DNA from: Theristus sp. LFF4_11
Lineage: Eukaryota > Nematoda > Chromadorea > Monhysterida > Xyalidae
Assembly (NCBI GenBank): GCA_030248135.1
Contig: JASANC010003237.1
Coordinates: 186,001-250,000 of the forward strand
Reading direction: 5' to 3'
DNA length: 64,000 bases
The translations under genes and the position numbers were made by a program. This document shows positions 53,405 to 64,000 of this stretch, piece by piece. The stretch's first letter is position 1. Each line of letters starts with the position of its first letter. A model generated the notes under the pieces. That model saw only the letters and a program-made list of their open reading frames with translations, was not told where the DNA came from and made no database searches.

Positions 53405-55682
53405 TTATTGTTCGCCAGCTGGCATGGTGGTGACCGTCAGTGGTGACGTGTCGTGCGTTGTTGACACGACAGTTGACGTGCTTGCGCCAGCTGCTGACGT
53501 GTTCACGACAATGCGCGGAGCGGGTACTTGCACTTGGATGATCTGCAATGCAACATGTCACATCGCATCGCCATAGGGCTGCTCGAAATCATAAGAAATC
53601 AGTGGATTGGCTGCTTTTCAAATGGACTCACGATTGGTTCCACTGACAACTCGATGCAACAACTTGGCATGATTACCAGATTCAAATGCCAGAAATGTGC
53701 AGTTGTGATGCGCAATTTCGCAGTTTCGAGTCAACACAGCACACCTGTCTGGTGGGCGAAGGCTGTGTGACGATGTTGATGTGCGTCGCATCACCAGAGG
53801 ACTGCAGCACTGTTGTTGTGCTTGTGGTGCCGCCATTGCTGTCACCGCTCACACTAGCACTGTGCTGTTCACTTGTACTAGCCACCGTGCTGCTCGCACT
53901 AGCACCGGCGGTCAGTGCAGGTGCGGTCGTATGACGCTGCGGTGCCACGCTGCAGATCGGCTTGCCGCCCGTGTTCGACGGCGGCGGTCGCTGCTGCATT
54001 GCTGGCAGTGACGGTGGCGGGGCGTGCACTGACGGTTGTGATGCTGAAATGGTGCCATCGGTTGAGACGGTAATTGGTCGGCAAAGTTTGTTGGTTGAAT
54101 GTTTGTTCAAACATGTCGCGAACTTTGAATTGCAGTAAGAAGAATAAATTGCTTTCACATCAACGTTAAATGCAGACAACATTAAAAATTAAAAATAACC
54201 AAACAGCTAACCTGACTGCACCGCACTTGCGGCCGAGCTGGAAGCAGCAGGAGCAGCAGCAGAGGCCGCAGTGTGCGCCTGCCTGGCCTTCAGCTGGCGT
54301 AGTCGTTCAGCGAGCGCGTTTGCGTCCAGCCGTCTCAGTTTCATGTACTGATGCGTGCCGGGTGTGCTGTGCGACATGCGCTGCGCCAGCCACGGCACCC
54401 CGCTCTCGAGCAGCACGTACGACTGGCCGCCCAGGTGGTAGGCCTTCGTGTTGCTGCTGTTGCTGCTCGATGGCACGTCGTCCGAGCCGAGCGTGTCAAG
54501 TTGCGCCGTCAGCGACTGAAACCAGGGGTGAATTTACTACTTGGAAATAGAACATCCGATGATTTGCTGCTTTTGAATGGGGCTCACTGATTGCTGCCGC
54601 TGATATGTAGGCCAATCAGTACGCCAGATTCAAATGTTTTACAGTTTTGTGGCAGATGGTGAATTCTATTCCACGGCGGTCGGCTTGCAAATGAACTTTG
54701 GCATGCATGCATCTGTCATTCGACAGTGCAAGTCGACCACAACCAATCATCTGATTGCACACAAAATGGGCACTACTTGTAAGTTCGGCTGCTGTGTAGG
54801 CATGCTGCTTCCGAGAGTCGAACCGCCGGTCGACGTGGACGCCTGCGATTGCGCGTTCTGCTCACTGGTGTCCCTGTTCACAGCGATACCAGTGAGATCC
54901 TGCGGCACTTTCGGCGGCGGCGGCAGTGGGCCCGGCTGCGCTCGCTTTCGATAGTCCAACTTGACGGTGGTCAACTGTCCGGCCGGGAACTGCATGACGT
55001 CACGACGTATCTGCGGCAGAATCTGCGTCACCATGTCCTGCGGCGCCGGCTGGTTGTCGTGCACGACGAATTTGAACAGACGATTCTGGTTGTCCGGACC
55101 GGCGATCAAGTAGCTGGAAGACGGGCAAATTCGTGCAAAGTGTAAACTGATTCACTGCATCAGAACATTAAATGCACGGACTGGTCGGTCGGACCACATT
55201 GAGGTGCAGTCAATAGCGTGCTGCGCTAGTTTAAAAAAATCTGACAAAAACAATGCCACCAAAAAACGAACACTGGATTAGAGGGCGGTCGAGCGACGGG
55301 CCTCGGTGGAGGCGGCTGCTGCTGAGCGCGTAATATGGACGGTTGACTGGAGCGTGCGACGGACGGTTGGTGGCTGTATGGTGATTGGTTGAACAGTTGA
55401 TTGCGGTTGTGCGTCACGATGATACTACGACCCGGCTGGCGAATCGCTGATGAGCCGAGCATTGACGGTTGCAGGTGTGAGCGTGACTGTGGTTGCTGTT
55501 GATGTTGTTGGTACATCTGCTGCACGAACGACGACGGCGCGGTTGCTTGCGAGCTGCAACGTTTGGGTTAGAAACTTCCAGTTTTCCGTTCACTCTATTT
55601 TTTTCACATTGTATCGCATGTGGAACATGCACCAGCGTTTGTGATCGGTCACGTTCACCAGAGGCTTGTTGATTTTATGCGT
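53405..55682 (-). CDS. Gln/Pro/Ser/Thr-rich protein, unrecognised (5' end uncertain)
   Basis: Minus-strand exons, 5' to 3': 55682-55608, 55519-55272, 55113-54777, 54515-54212, 54043-53745, 53542-53405; phases close over 467 codons including stop. The first modelled exon reads 'KPLVNVTDHKRWCMFHMRYN'. A Gln-rich tract 'QMYQQHQQQPQS' and a Pro-rich segment follow. Then come two folded-looking stretches: one with 'YLIAGPDNQNRLFKFVVHDN' and 'ILPQIRRDVMQFPAGQ', the other with 'SYVLLESGVPWLAQRM' and 'YMKLRRLDANALAERLRQL'. The C terminus is a low-complexity Ser/Thr/Ala/Pro tail ending 'PAGEQ'. This composition suggests a nuclear or transcription-related protein (inference). I do not recognise a family. 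Upstream exons towards 56.2 kb are likely but not identified. Confidence 0.65.
53602..53695 (+). repeat. ~90-bp intronic repeat, copy 2
   Basis: 'ggattggctgcttttcaaat' to 'accagattcaaatgcc', inside the intron 53543-53744. Confidence 0.55.
54556..54636 (+). repeat. ~90-bp intronic repeat, copy 3
   Basis: 'tttgctgcttttgaatgggg', 'ctcactgattg', 'ggccaatcagtacgccagat' and 'tcaaatg', inside the intron 54516-54776. Confidence 0.55.
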
Positions 55683-56297
55683 CTACAGTAGGTTTGTTAA
55701 TTCCTGTCACTTTCTTCGCAGCATGCGAAACTTCGAATTACAGTAATGCGTTGATTTTTGGCAGTCCCAACAGCAAAACCAACCAATCAGCGCTTACTAA
55801 ATGTTGTTGTCCGCGCATGGGAAATATTCGAGCAAATTGCCGACTGGTGGGATTTTGCTCTGATTCAACATTGATTTGTAAAGTGTCATTCAACTGATTT
55901 TCGTTTCTCCAATGACACACTTTAACATGTGCTGTCACCGAAATCAAAAATCAACAATGCAACAAATAAACAGACTTTCAGCGCACACGTTACACACAGT
56001 AATTTCAGCTTTGAAGCAAAGCGGTGAAACACAACACGCAACCAACAAAACCCATTGAAAACGTTTACCAAAACAGACACACACATGCAGATCGATTCGA
56101 TTTTCTCGAACTTGACTTGCACGCGGGCATGCCGTTTTGAAATTTCAACATTGTCTTGTTAAGTCTCGAAAGCCTGAACTAAACGCAGCTAATTTGAACA
56201 AACACCATGCTATATAGCGTGGCAATTCTGTATATACTGCCCCATTCTTTGAACAAAAATAAAGCGCCTTTGAGTGAAAACGAAAGAAAACAACAAA
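55683..56297. other. Divergent upstream region
   Basis: Lies between the minus-strand Gln-rich gene and the plus-strand GT31 gene. A/T-rich; no exon could be supported, though the 5' end of the minus-strand gene should be here. A TATA-like 'ctatatagcgtgg' occurs near 56212, and 'tgtatatactgcc' near 56229. Confidence 0.35.
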
Positions 56298-58207
56298 ATG
56301 TGTCTTGCCACAACTTTTGCACTCTGGCGGTCACGTCATAGACTGAAGCAGCGCTGGTGGCCGCTGCGAATGGTCGCTCGCAGAATATCCAAAATGACAT
56401 TCGTAATCATCGCATTGGCAGTTTGTTTCGCTGTTCATTTGCTCTACTATCATGGCCGCAGCAACCAGATTCAACCAGTAACACAAGACAACGGCGACAA
56501 CAACAATCTCATGATTCACCAGAGGCCACCGCGTCCTGGCAAGGTTGACGGGAAGCAGTACGCGCTTGCGATTTATGTTCGCTCGGCTGTGGACGAATTT
56601 CAACTGCGTGACGTGCTACGGCGGTCTTGGATCGATTCGACGAGACGATACTCGATTACGGTTTGATTCGCTGACTTGACTTACTTAATCGCTGAAGATG
56701 ATGCAATCACGGAGCATGCTCTGATTCGTTTCGAAAAGCGATAAAATAAGCACAGCCGGTTTTATGCTGATCAATTTAATGGTGCGTTCTGATATCCACA
56801 AAAATAGGCAGGCCAAACTGCATACAGTTTCATGTGAAAGTGGTCAATACATTTCTTCTTAAAGTAGTCAACCCAATACATCTCCCACTCCAAAGTGGTC
56901 AACCGATATCATAGGTGCTATTCGCCGTTGCAAAATCCCGGTCACCTGAACTGAACGCCAGAGTTGAACTGGAGAGCCTGACCAACAACGACGTTTTACT
57001 GATGAACTTCATCGATCATTACCACAATCTCAGTCTCAAAACGTATCACTTGCTCAATTGGCACGTAGCACAGGCACCAACACGGTTGCCGACTTGGATG
57101 TTTTGGATAAATTCCGATGCTCTGTTGCAGGTTTGGTTACATTTGCAAGAGAATTGAAGAGTTTTAGAACCAGTTATACTTTGTTGCCTTTTTCAGGAGC
57201 TTGTATTGCTCTTCTGCTCTAATTCAGTTGCACTTCATTTTTCCAATATCCTGCAGATCGACCAACTACTCGAGCTGATCGACAGTGAGCACATGAACCA
57301 GGTCAAATCAGGAGTGATCTATGGACAATGTTCGTGCAGTGGACCGTGCCGCGGTCTCGGTGGCTATACTCCATACCGAGACCCAAAGTAAACTGGTCAG
57401 ATTTTTGTTTAAAAAAAATCAATCGCCCAACTAAATTTTTATTAAAAAATATTAAATTGGTGAGCTGAAGTGCAGTAAAACAGCCGTACTTAGCAGTTTA
57501 GCACGCTGATTACCATGACCGAACTGTTCAATTGCGCTAGCCAATCCACAGGCAGGCAACCCATCCAACCAGCCCATTGCCCTGCATTACAGGGACAAGT
57601 GGTACATCGCAAAGTCGGTCTGGCCACACGAGCGCTTCCCGCACTACTGCATCAGCTACGCAGCACTGTTTTCACCGGATGCCTCTGCCTCCGTTCTACA
57701 CCAGGCGCGCAACTATACCGCAAAGTATCTTCGCCGCTTTTGGATCGATGACGTTTTATTCACGGGCGTGTTCGCCCAACAAGCTGGCGTGCAAATCAAG
57801 AATCTCCCGTTGCATTTCGTTGGCGTACCGAGTAAAATGACGCCCGACGTTGTGGCGGTGCATTTGAGGACAAGTGAGCCGAGACAAGTGCAGTCGTATT
57901 GGAAACAGTTGGCATCAATGAGGCAGACAACGACGACACAAACCACCAATGCTGGCAAGAAAACAACGCAAAGAAGAAGAATATCAAAACGAAACGTCAT
58001 AACACCAATGAAAAGGTAGAATATTTCAATTGGTTCCGCTCAGAAACTGTCAGAAACAAACAGAGCTTTTTTTCTTACAGGAACACACAGAAATCGCGCA
58101 CTGAAATTCTCGCAACGACCAAAGAAAATTGGCGCCAAAATTGGTATCAGCGTTACAAGGACGAGCACCCAGAGAAATTCGAGAACGTCATCGATGGGTA
58201 CTTCTGA
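56298..58207 (+). CDS. GT31-family beta-1,3-glycosyltransferase-like protein, type II membrane
   Basis: Golgi-type enzyme of the beta-1,3-galactosyl/N-acetylglucosaminyl-transferase family. Exons: 56298-56660, 56915-57130, 57257-57387, 57593-58015, 58081-58207, giving 419 residues. A short basic cytoplasmic tail precedes one signal anchor, 'MTFVIIALAVCFAVHLLYY'. The catalytic domain starts with 'VRSAVDEFQLRDVLRRSWID', a typical GT31 'R..iR.TW' block. 'NFIDHYHNLSLKTYHLLNW' matches the 'D.Y.NLTLKT' motif, and 'HYCISYAALFSPD' and 'FWIDDVLFTGVFAQQAGV' match the 'yp.Y..G.gYvls' and 'EDV..G' blocks. The metal-binding D-x-D region reads 'WINSDALLQ', so only one acidic residue remains. A basic, Gln/Thr-rich extension at the C terminus is unusual. 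Substrate specificity cannot be assigned. Confidence 0.8.
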
Positions 58208-58453
58208 TTGATTCTGATCTTGATTTTATCAACAGTTTGTTTTGTGCCTCAGTGACAACAGGAGCAAAATGTAAATTTAGCACATCAAGGTAAAAACCAC
58301 CGTGCCTTCAAACACGTGCTAAGTGACCGTTGACACTCCTTGTTTTATTGTATTCAAACACACACAACACAGTGTGCCACGCACCCAAAGCCTTCGATTC
58401 ATCGATTAATGTGGTCGTCAAGTATTGCTGACGTTACAACAACCAAGCTGACA

Positions 58454-61400
58454 CTACCGTTTTACCTTAACTATACGATGGGCTCTGAGTAAAACCGCAT
58501 TTTTGGCAGTCTGCCTGGTGCCCGTCGAACTGAAGGAGCCAGGGTGCACGGCCGGGTACGCGTCTATGCGGCTCCACAAAAAAAAACAGCGTGATTTCCG
58601 CAGCAAATTGCGGCAACCAGTCAGACATCAGAACCATGCTGGCCAGCGCCATCAGTGCGCCTGAACCTCAACCACAGCCACCTACCGCGCCTGATTGACG
58701 TAGGCGGATCGCGGCTGCGGCTGTATGTGCGCGTGCACGGGCGAGTACGGCTGCGGCGGCATCACCGTCGGCTGCACACGGCCCACCTGACGGCGGCGGT
58801 CGAGACGCGGCTGCACAGCCGAACGCGCCGCTGCTGACAGCCGCTGCGGGGTGCTCGAGTCGACGTACTCGTTCGAGAGGCTGTTACGCTCGCATTCGGA
58901 GTCTGCTTCGCTCTCGTTCTCGTCGCCGTCGTCTTCGTCGTCGGACGCTTGCTGCAGTGATGCAGCGACATTATGACCTTGACGTTGGCCTTGAGACTGA
59001 ATGTTTTGATGAACTAGCTGACTTGGTTGGTTACCCACTTTTAGAACTTACTGGTACAGGAGACTTACAATGCCAAAGACTTACAATGCAATGATGGGAA
59101 AAGGCAAAAACAACAGTAGAACTGGAAATCATTGGTAATCAGCGGCTACATTTGACGGATAGTAAAGTAAAGCAAAGTAAATACTGATAGTAAAGCAGGA
59201 CGGCAAAAAGTCAAAAGCAATGAGCGTTTTTTTTGGGGGCAATGCACACTGATATCGTCCAGCCCCAACCAGCTCAATGCAGCCAATCAGCGTGCCTTTT
59301 AGATTGTAAAATTGTAAAATTGCAGATTGTAAAATTGGAGTTTGCAGAAATACGCTTTGCAGTTTGACTGTATACTGTAACCAAACAAACGTAGCAAGCA
59401 GCCAGCTTTGAATAACGCAACTACAAAACTACAAAAACGGTCCATCACTCCATTTTATTTCCTTACAAACTTCGCTGACCTCCGCAGCGATGATGCCACG
59501 GATCTTCTTATCGAGCGCCCCGAGCTTCTGTATGCACAACAATCCCTCTTCGCGTGTTTTCTCGTTCTGCAAAATGTCGGCCGGCGGGAAATGGCGTTTC
59601 CACGCGCGAATGAACGAACGCTCCAGTTTTTGCGCCAGTTTCGTGTATTCTGGAATAGTTTTGAAGCAGGAAACTCCCTTATAAATAAGGTTAACAATGG
59701 GGCTGACAAAAACTATGAACGCCCAACTTGACAGATTCTGTGCGCACAACAAAAGCATCGCCTGAATTCAAATTCGTTCGCTCCTTGACAGTGAATCACG
59801 AACAAACGAACCACTTTCCAGTCCATTGAACGTGAGACAGTTCAGCAGCATCAAATTGACGTCATCAATAAACTCGGCCTTGTTGCGATAGGCGCGCTCG
59901 AGCAGTTTAGTTTCAATCGTCGCTAAATCCATTGGTTCCTTTGCGAAGATAGAAATTGGGTGTGAATTTATGATTTTAAGATTTTTTAAGAGTCACTTAT
60001 GACTTTGTCAAAATGTAATTTTAGGAAACTGTCAAATTTTGAAAAGACCCCATAATAGCCAATCACCTTGATAATATCGTAATAATCTGGTGCAACGTCA
60101 GTGGACACCGGCTCACGAAACGGCTCCGATGTCGACTCCTCGGTTAGCATGTCCAACACTAAAAAAGACACATCAAAGTCACAATATCGAGTAATAGTAA
60201 TGTGAACGTCACAGAAGTTGACAAAAGGTAAAATCGTAAAAAATTGGAAGCCAAACGCGCAATACCAACCTTTCTCCAATTGACCATACGTGTGTTCTAA
60301 TTCTATCTCGATATCTCTGAAATCGTTACTGAAGCTTCATAATGCGAAATCAAATCTACATCAATTCAACACAAGAAAATGATTTCCAATAACAAAATCA
60401 CCAGCTGACACGTACAGTTCGTTCAGATCGGTATCATCAACGGTCATGTCACCGGTGGATTCGAGCAGTTCAGGCGGAATTTCCAAGCCAGCCATCAACA
60501 GCTCCTGGCGTTTACGGCGCATCTCAACGCGGCGTTCTCGTTCTGAATGGCAACGAATCGAATACATGGACGATTCAAAAAAACTGTTTGTCTCAGTTCA
60601 TAACTCAAGATTCGTTCTATAAAAGATTTATCCGTCACGGCAAAAACCCGCTAAATATGCATAAATTGGCGCATTGCTAAACTCTATGGAAGCAATATGG
60701 TGGTCACACTCTTTCCTGTCTTCCGTCTAACTGTCAACAAACCGATGTGAACAACTATGCATTCACCTTCCTTTGCCCGAATCCTCAGTTTCTCGCGTCT
60801 CTCTCGCTCAATTTCTCTCAACTTCTGTCGTTCCTCGCGCGTTATCGCTTCCTGTCGTCGTTTTCGCATCTCCTCGATGCTGCGCAGCCTGTCTCGCTCC
60901 AGTGCTTCACGCTCACGCTGCTCTCGCTCCTGTGCAATTTCAAGACGTTTTTTATTTCAGTGTAAATTCGAAAAAAAAACATCAAACATCACCACTATTT
61001 TGTTTCATGAACAATCGAAAATAACAATTTTAAGAAAGCTATAATTTACGCCAGCAACCTCCAACTCGCGTTGTTGTCGTTTCGCCTCAATTCGATCCGA
61101 CTGCCGTCGTGGCTCCGAGTCGCGCAGTCTCCGCTGTTCCTCTCGCTCCTTCTCTTTGAACAAATCCTCCATCGCCGGAACGAACTCTTCAGCGAGAATG
61201 CGTCTGAAAATGTGGACTTAGATGAAAATGAATAACATTGTGCTACAGACTTTTGTGTCTGTTCTGATCTGACTTTTTCTGTGGTTAGCTGACATTTCAG
61301 TGTGCATGTTTGTTGAGCTTGAACATGCGCTCTGTAAAGTTTCGTTTGTATTTGCAGCAAACGCCACGAATCTCGTTGCCAGCCACCTGAAGTCCTTCTC

Positions 61401-63980
61401 ATCGCGACTGGCGTGTTTTCGCTGGAGTCGCTCAGCGAGCGCCTGCCAGTCGGCCAACGTGGTGCACTCGACGTGCCAGCGTTTCACTCGCTCGTAATCA
61501 ACAGACAAGGCTGGCTGCAATGTGCGTTGGTTGAACTGTAGTCACTAAACACATACGCAGCCACCACACACACACATGAAACGGAATATAAACAAAATTA
61601 TGAGAAACACTAACTGAACAAAGCAATACCCAACCTGTTCCCAAGCTGGTGGCCCGACGGGAACTTGGACGAAGCCTGGTTTGGCCAATTTTTCACCGGC
61701 CGCTACTTTAGCATCACTTTCCGACGCAGATGAAAGGACTCTGTTTTCCACTTTCGGTTCTTTTTCCTCCATGGATTCTTTTTTGTCGCTTTCCTCCACA
61801 GTCGCACCAGGACCGCCATCCATTGCTTTGGAATTTTCAGTTGTTTTTGCATTGGCGTTGTTTGTATCGTCCCCAACACCGTTTGCTGTTGCGTTTTCAG
61901 CGGGCTCCGTTTTCTGCGGCGTATCATTTGTCGCAACCATCGACTGCCGGCTGTCTTCGTCGTCGTCCTCACGACTGTAGATTTTACGAATCATGTCCTG
62001 AAAATCAATCAATTTAGAATTGTTTGCATTGAAAAAAATAATTTTTTCAAAAATGTCCATCAATATCTCACCACCGGTGAAAACTACCAGAAAAGGATTA
62101 TTGCAGCATTGCGTTCGGATTATTGCAGCAGCCAAGTCAACGCGTCACCCGATTTTTCAAAGAGTGTGTGTTGTGGGTTTCTCATAATATTTGTAAATCA
62201 GAGGTGAGCTTAGGGTTAGGAGAAAAAAAATCCGGATTTTTTTTAAATTAAAATTTTTTTTTTAAATTTTTTTACAAGTTAGGTTTGTTCGAAGCGTCTC
62301 GTCGAACTGAGTTCATCTAGACTATTTTCAGAACGATCCGGAAAACTATAAGAGCGAAAATCGTGTTTTATTGAAATTATGTCCATTTCATAGAGGGAAA
62401 GTTGCATTTTCAACAGTAAAACAGGACAATTTTCGACGTGTACTTGAATATTGAACCGTTCTCAGTTGTTCCTCTTTAGAAAATTACCAAAATTTGACTG
62501 TGTTCAAAAATTCCTGTTTGCTGTAGCTAAGTCGGCAACCCCTGTCGACCCGGTCGCCCCCCCCCCCCAAGACACTTACTTTCAGGTTCAACCAGCTATG
62601 CTATCTGCCACATGGCGAGAGCCCACTCTTCAAATCATCGTATCGAAAACACGTACCATGATTTCGCGATCACGTTGCGGGCAACTGACAGACGCAAGTT
62701 TAACACGTTAGTTTAGCTCAGCACGCAAGTTTTAACATGTGGCCATGTTATCGGGTATCTGAAAAACGGTCGTGTGATGTGGTATTAACCAACATCTCCG
62801 CTCCAATTGTTTAACAATATATCGCACAACTCCATTGTAGACCTATAACATACGCCAATCAACAAAATATCATGTTCATCTCATGGCCTACCGACTGAAA
62901 AAACATGTTCTAAGTTGCAAGAAAACGATTTCTGAAACGATATTTCAATTCAGTTAAGTCATTTCAACGCTAAAAATTGACTCTAGAAGTCATCCAAATC
63001 GAAAAACATGGAGTACGTCGGTCAAAATGACCAAATAATGACATGTACCTAAGCACACAAAGAAGTTGGGAAGAAAATTTGGTTTGAACTTTCAAAAAAT
63101 TATGCCATAAATCGAATTTTCAGAGCAAAGTAGAAGAAAAATTTTTCAAATTTTTTTTTAAGTTTGAAAAAAAAAATCCAAATTTTTTTTTAAAACGAAA
63201 AAAAAAATAATAAAAATTTTTTTCAAAGCCCCTAACCCCAGGTGAGCTACACGGAAGAACCTGAACGCACCAATACGCTCTGACGCAAGACGCTTATTTT
63301 TAGATGTGCAAACTCCAAGCTACCGACCGTGAAGCTGTTTGCCTGCGATTCGCTGCCGGTCGGCGAGTTCGCCCGCGTCGACTGGTCGTGGTCGCTTTCG
63401 GCGTCACCGAGGAAACTGCCGTCAACTGGCTCTGGATGCGAGAATTGCCTGTGGTGATTGGAAAAATTATTTTTCTTTGCGTGAGCCACACCCCAGCGAC
63501 GGTGCAGCAGAACGTGCAACGGGGTTCGGTGCTTGACTTGAGGCCCCGCCTCGTGCAGCAAGATGCAGCAAAGCAAACCGCACAACGGCTTACTTAACAT
63601 GCTACCACACCGTTTTGTGGGAATATTGTTTGGGAAGCAGTAAACCCCATATCTGAAACAAGAAACTCCTGAAACCAAAAACCAACTCCCACCGTGACGC
63701 CAAAGTAGCTTTGACGATCTTGTCGAATTCATCCTCCGACTCGCCATTTTCAGTGTCCTCATCGCTGTGCGCGTCTTTCGCATCGTCACTCGTCTCTTGT
63801 CCATCTGCCGCTGTTTTTCGTCGTTTCTTTTTTCTCGGCGACTCGGATGATCGAGTGTTCTTGTGCTTTTTGGAACGTTTGTGATGCTTGGAGCTTTTTT
63901 TCTTGCTGCCGCTCTTGCCGCCCTCATCCTTCGTTGGAGTCGCTTCGTCGTCGTGTTTGCTGTGCTTTTTGGCGAAACCG
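58454..63980 (-). CDS. CECR2: CECR2-like bromodomain chromatin protein (3' part, continues past right edge)
   Basis: Nuclear acetyl-lysine reader; in vertebrates CECR2 partners ISWI-type remodellers. Minus-strand exons: 63980-63693, 63448-63328, 61997-61635, 61514-61387, 61203-61050, 60929-60767, 60542-60402, 60158-60067, 59938-59815, 59649-59480, 59017-58686, 58571-58454 (about 730 residues; the start is outside the window). Order: a Lys/Ser-rich acidic region, then 'RWHVECTTLADWQALAERL' and 'RRILAEEFVPAMEDLF', a charged coiled coil, and 'KRQELLMAGLEIPPELLEST'. The bromodomain follows: 'EPVSTDVAPDYYDIIKEPMD', 'CLTFNG', 'YTKLAQKLERSFIRAWKRHF'. These blocks parallel CECR2 in the same order. 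An acidic low-complexity tail ends the protein. The intron 61998-63327 carries a recent ~690-bp repeat. Confidence 0.85.
62540..63238 (-). mobile_element. ~690-bp dispersed element, copy 2
   Basis: Reverse-oriented near-identical copy of 14090-14775, lying inside a CECR2-like intron. It begins (minus strand) at 'ggggttaggggctttgaaaa' and ends at a 10-11-base G run plus 'cgaccgggtcgac'. Flanks differ from those of copy 1, so the shared block defines the element's ends. Confidence 0.8.
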
Positions 63981-64000
63981 CTGCAAATTGCAGTTGGGAT

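Overview
This is a eukaryotic (invertebrate animal) nuclear window, not bacterial or viral. The genes are split by many short introns (about 50-900 bp). Most coding regions only read correctly after GT..AG splicing; one intron appears to be GC..AG. The gene set is metazoan: an EGF-repeat adhesion-type GPCR, a vesicular GABA transporter, Rho kinase, a rhodopsin-family receptor and a CECR2-like bromodomain protein. Short introns, dense small inverted-repeat transposons and degenerate TTAGG-like tracts suggest a nematode-like ecdysozoan. I cannot fix the phylum from sequence alone. Exon models below were spliced by hand. The summed exon phases close correctly for every model listed, but exact splice sites remain predictions.

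Layout. (a) 1-7.9 kb, + strand: the 3' part of an EGF-TM7 receptor, a large foldback element, an N-acetylneuraminate lyase gene and a small one-pass membrane protein gene. (b) 7.9-20.3 kb: a gene-free repeat island with three head-to-tail Helitron-like elements, a family of G/C-tract inverted-repeat elements, a mobile ~700-bp repeat and a tandemly duplicated ~0.5-kb repeat. (c) 20.3-31.1 kb: NDUFB10 (+), a class A GPCR (-) and an unc-47/VGAT-type transporter (+) with a nested pair of small transposons in one intron. (d) 31.1-36.2 kb: a second repeat block with a mariner-like MITE, a transposase fragment, a terminal-repeat miniature element, a minisatellite and a poly-C MITE. (e) 36.2-52.8 kb, + strand: a full Rho-associated kinase gene in 29 exons, a WIPI3/WDR45B autophagy propeller gene and mitochondrial ribosomal protein L40. 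(f) 53.4-64 kb: an unrecognised Gln/Pro/Ser/Thr-rich protein (-), a GT31-family glycosyltransferase (+) and the 3' part of a CECR2-like bromodomain gene (-) that runs off the right edge.

The genes do not form one pathway. They look like an ordinary gene-dense animal segment: two neuronal signalling genes (VGAT and an orphan GPCR, divergently arranged), cytoskeletal control (ROCK), autophagy (WIPI3), mitochondrial function (NDUFB10, MRPL40), chromatin (CECR2-like) and sugar metabolism or glycosylation (NPL, GT31). The unusual material lies in the repeats, in a recurrent unusual 5' splice-site class (GTYGG), and in several family members with altered signature residues.
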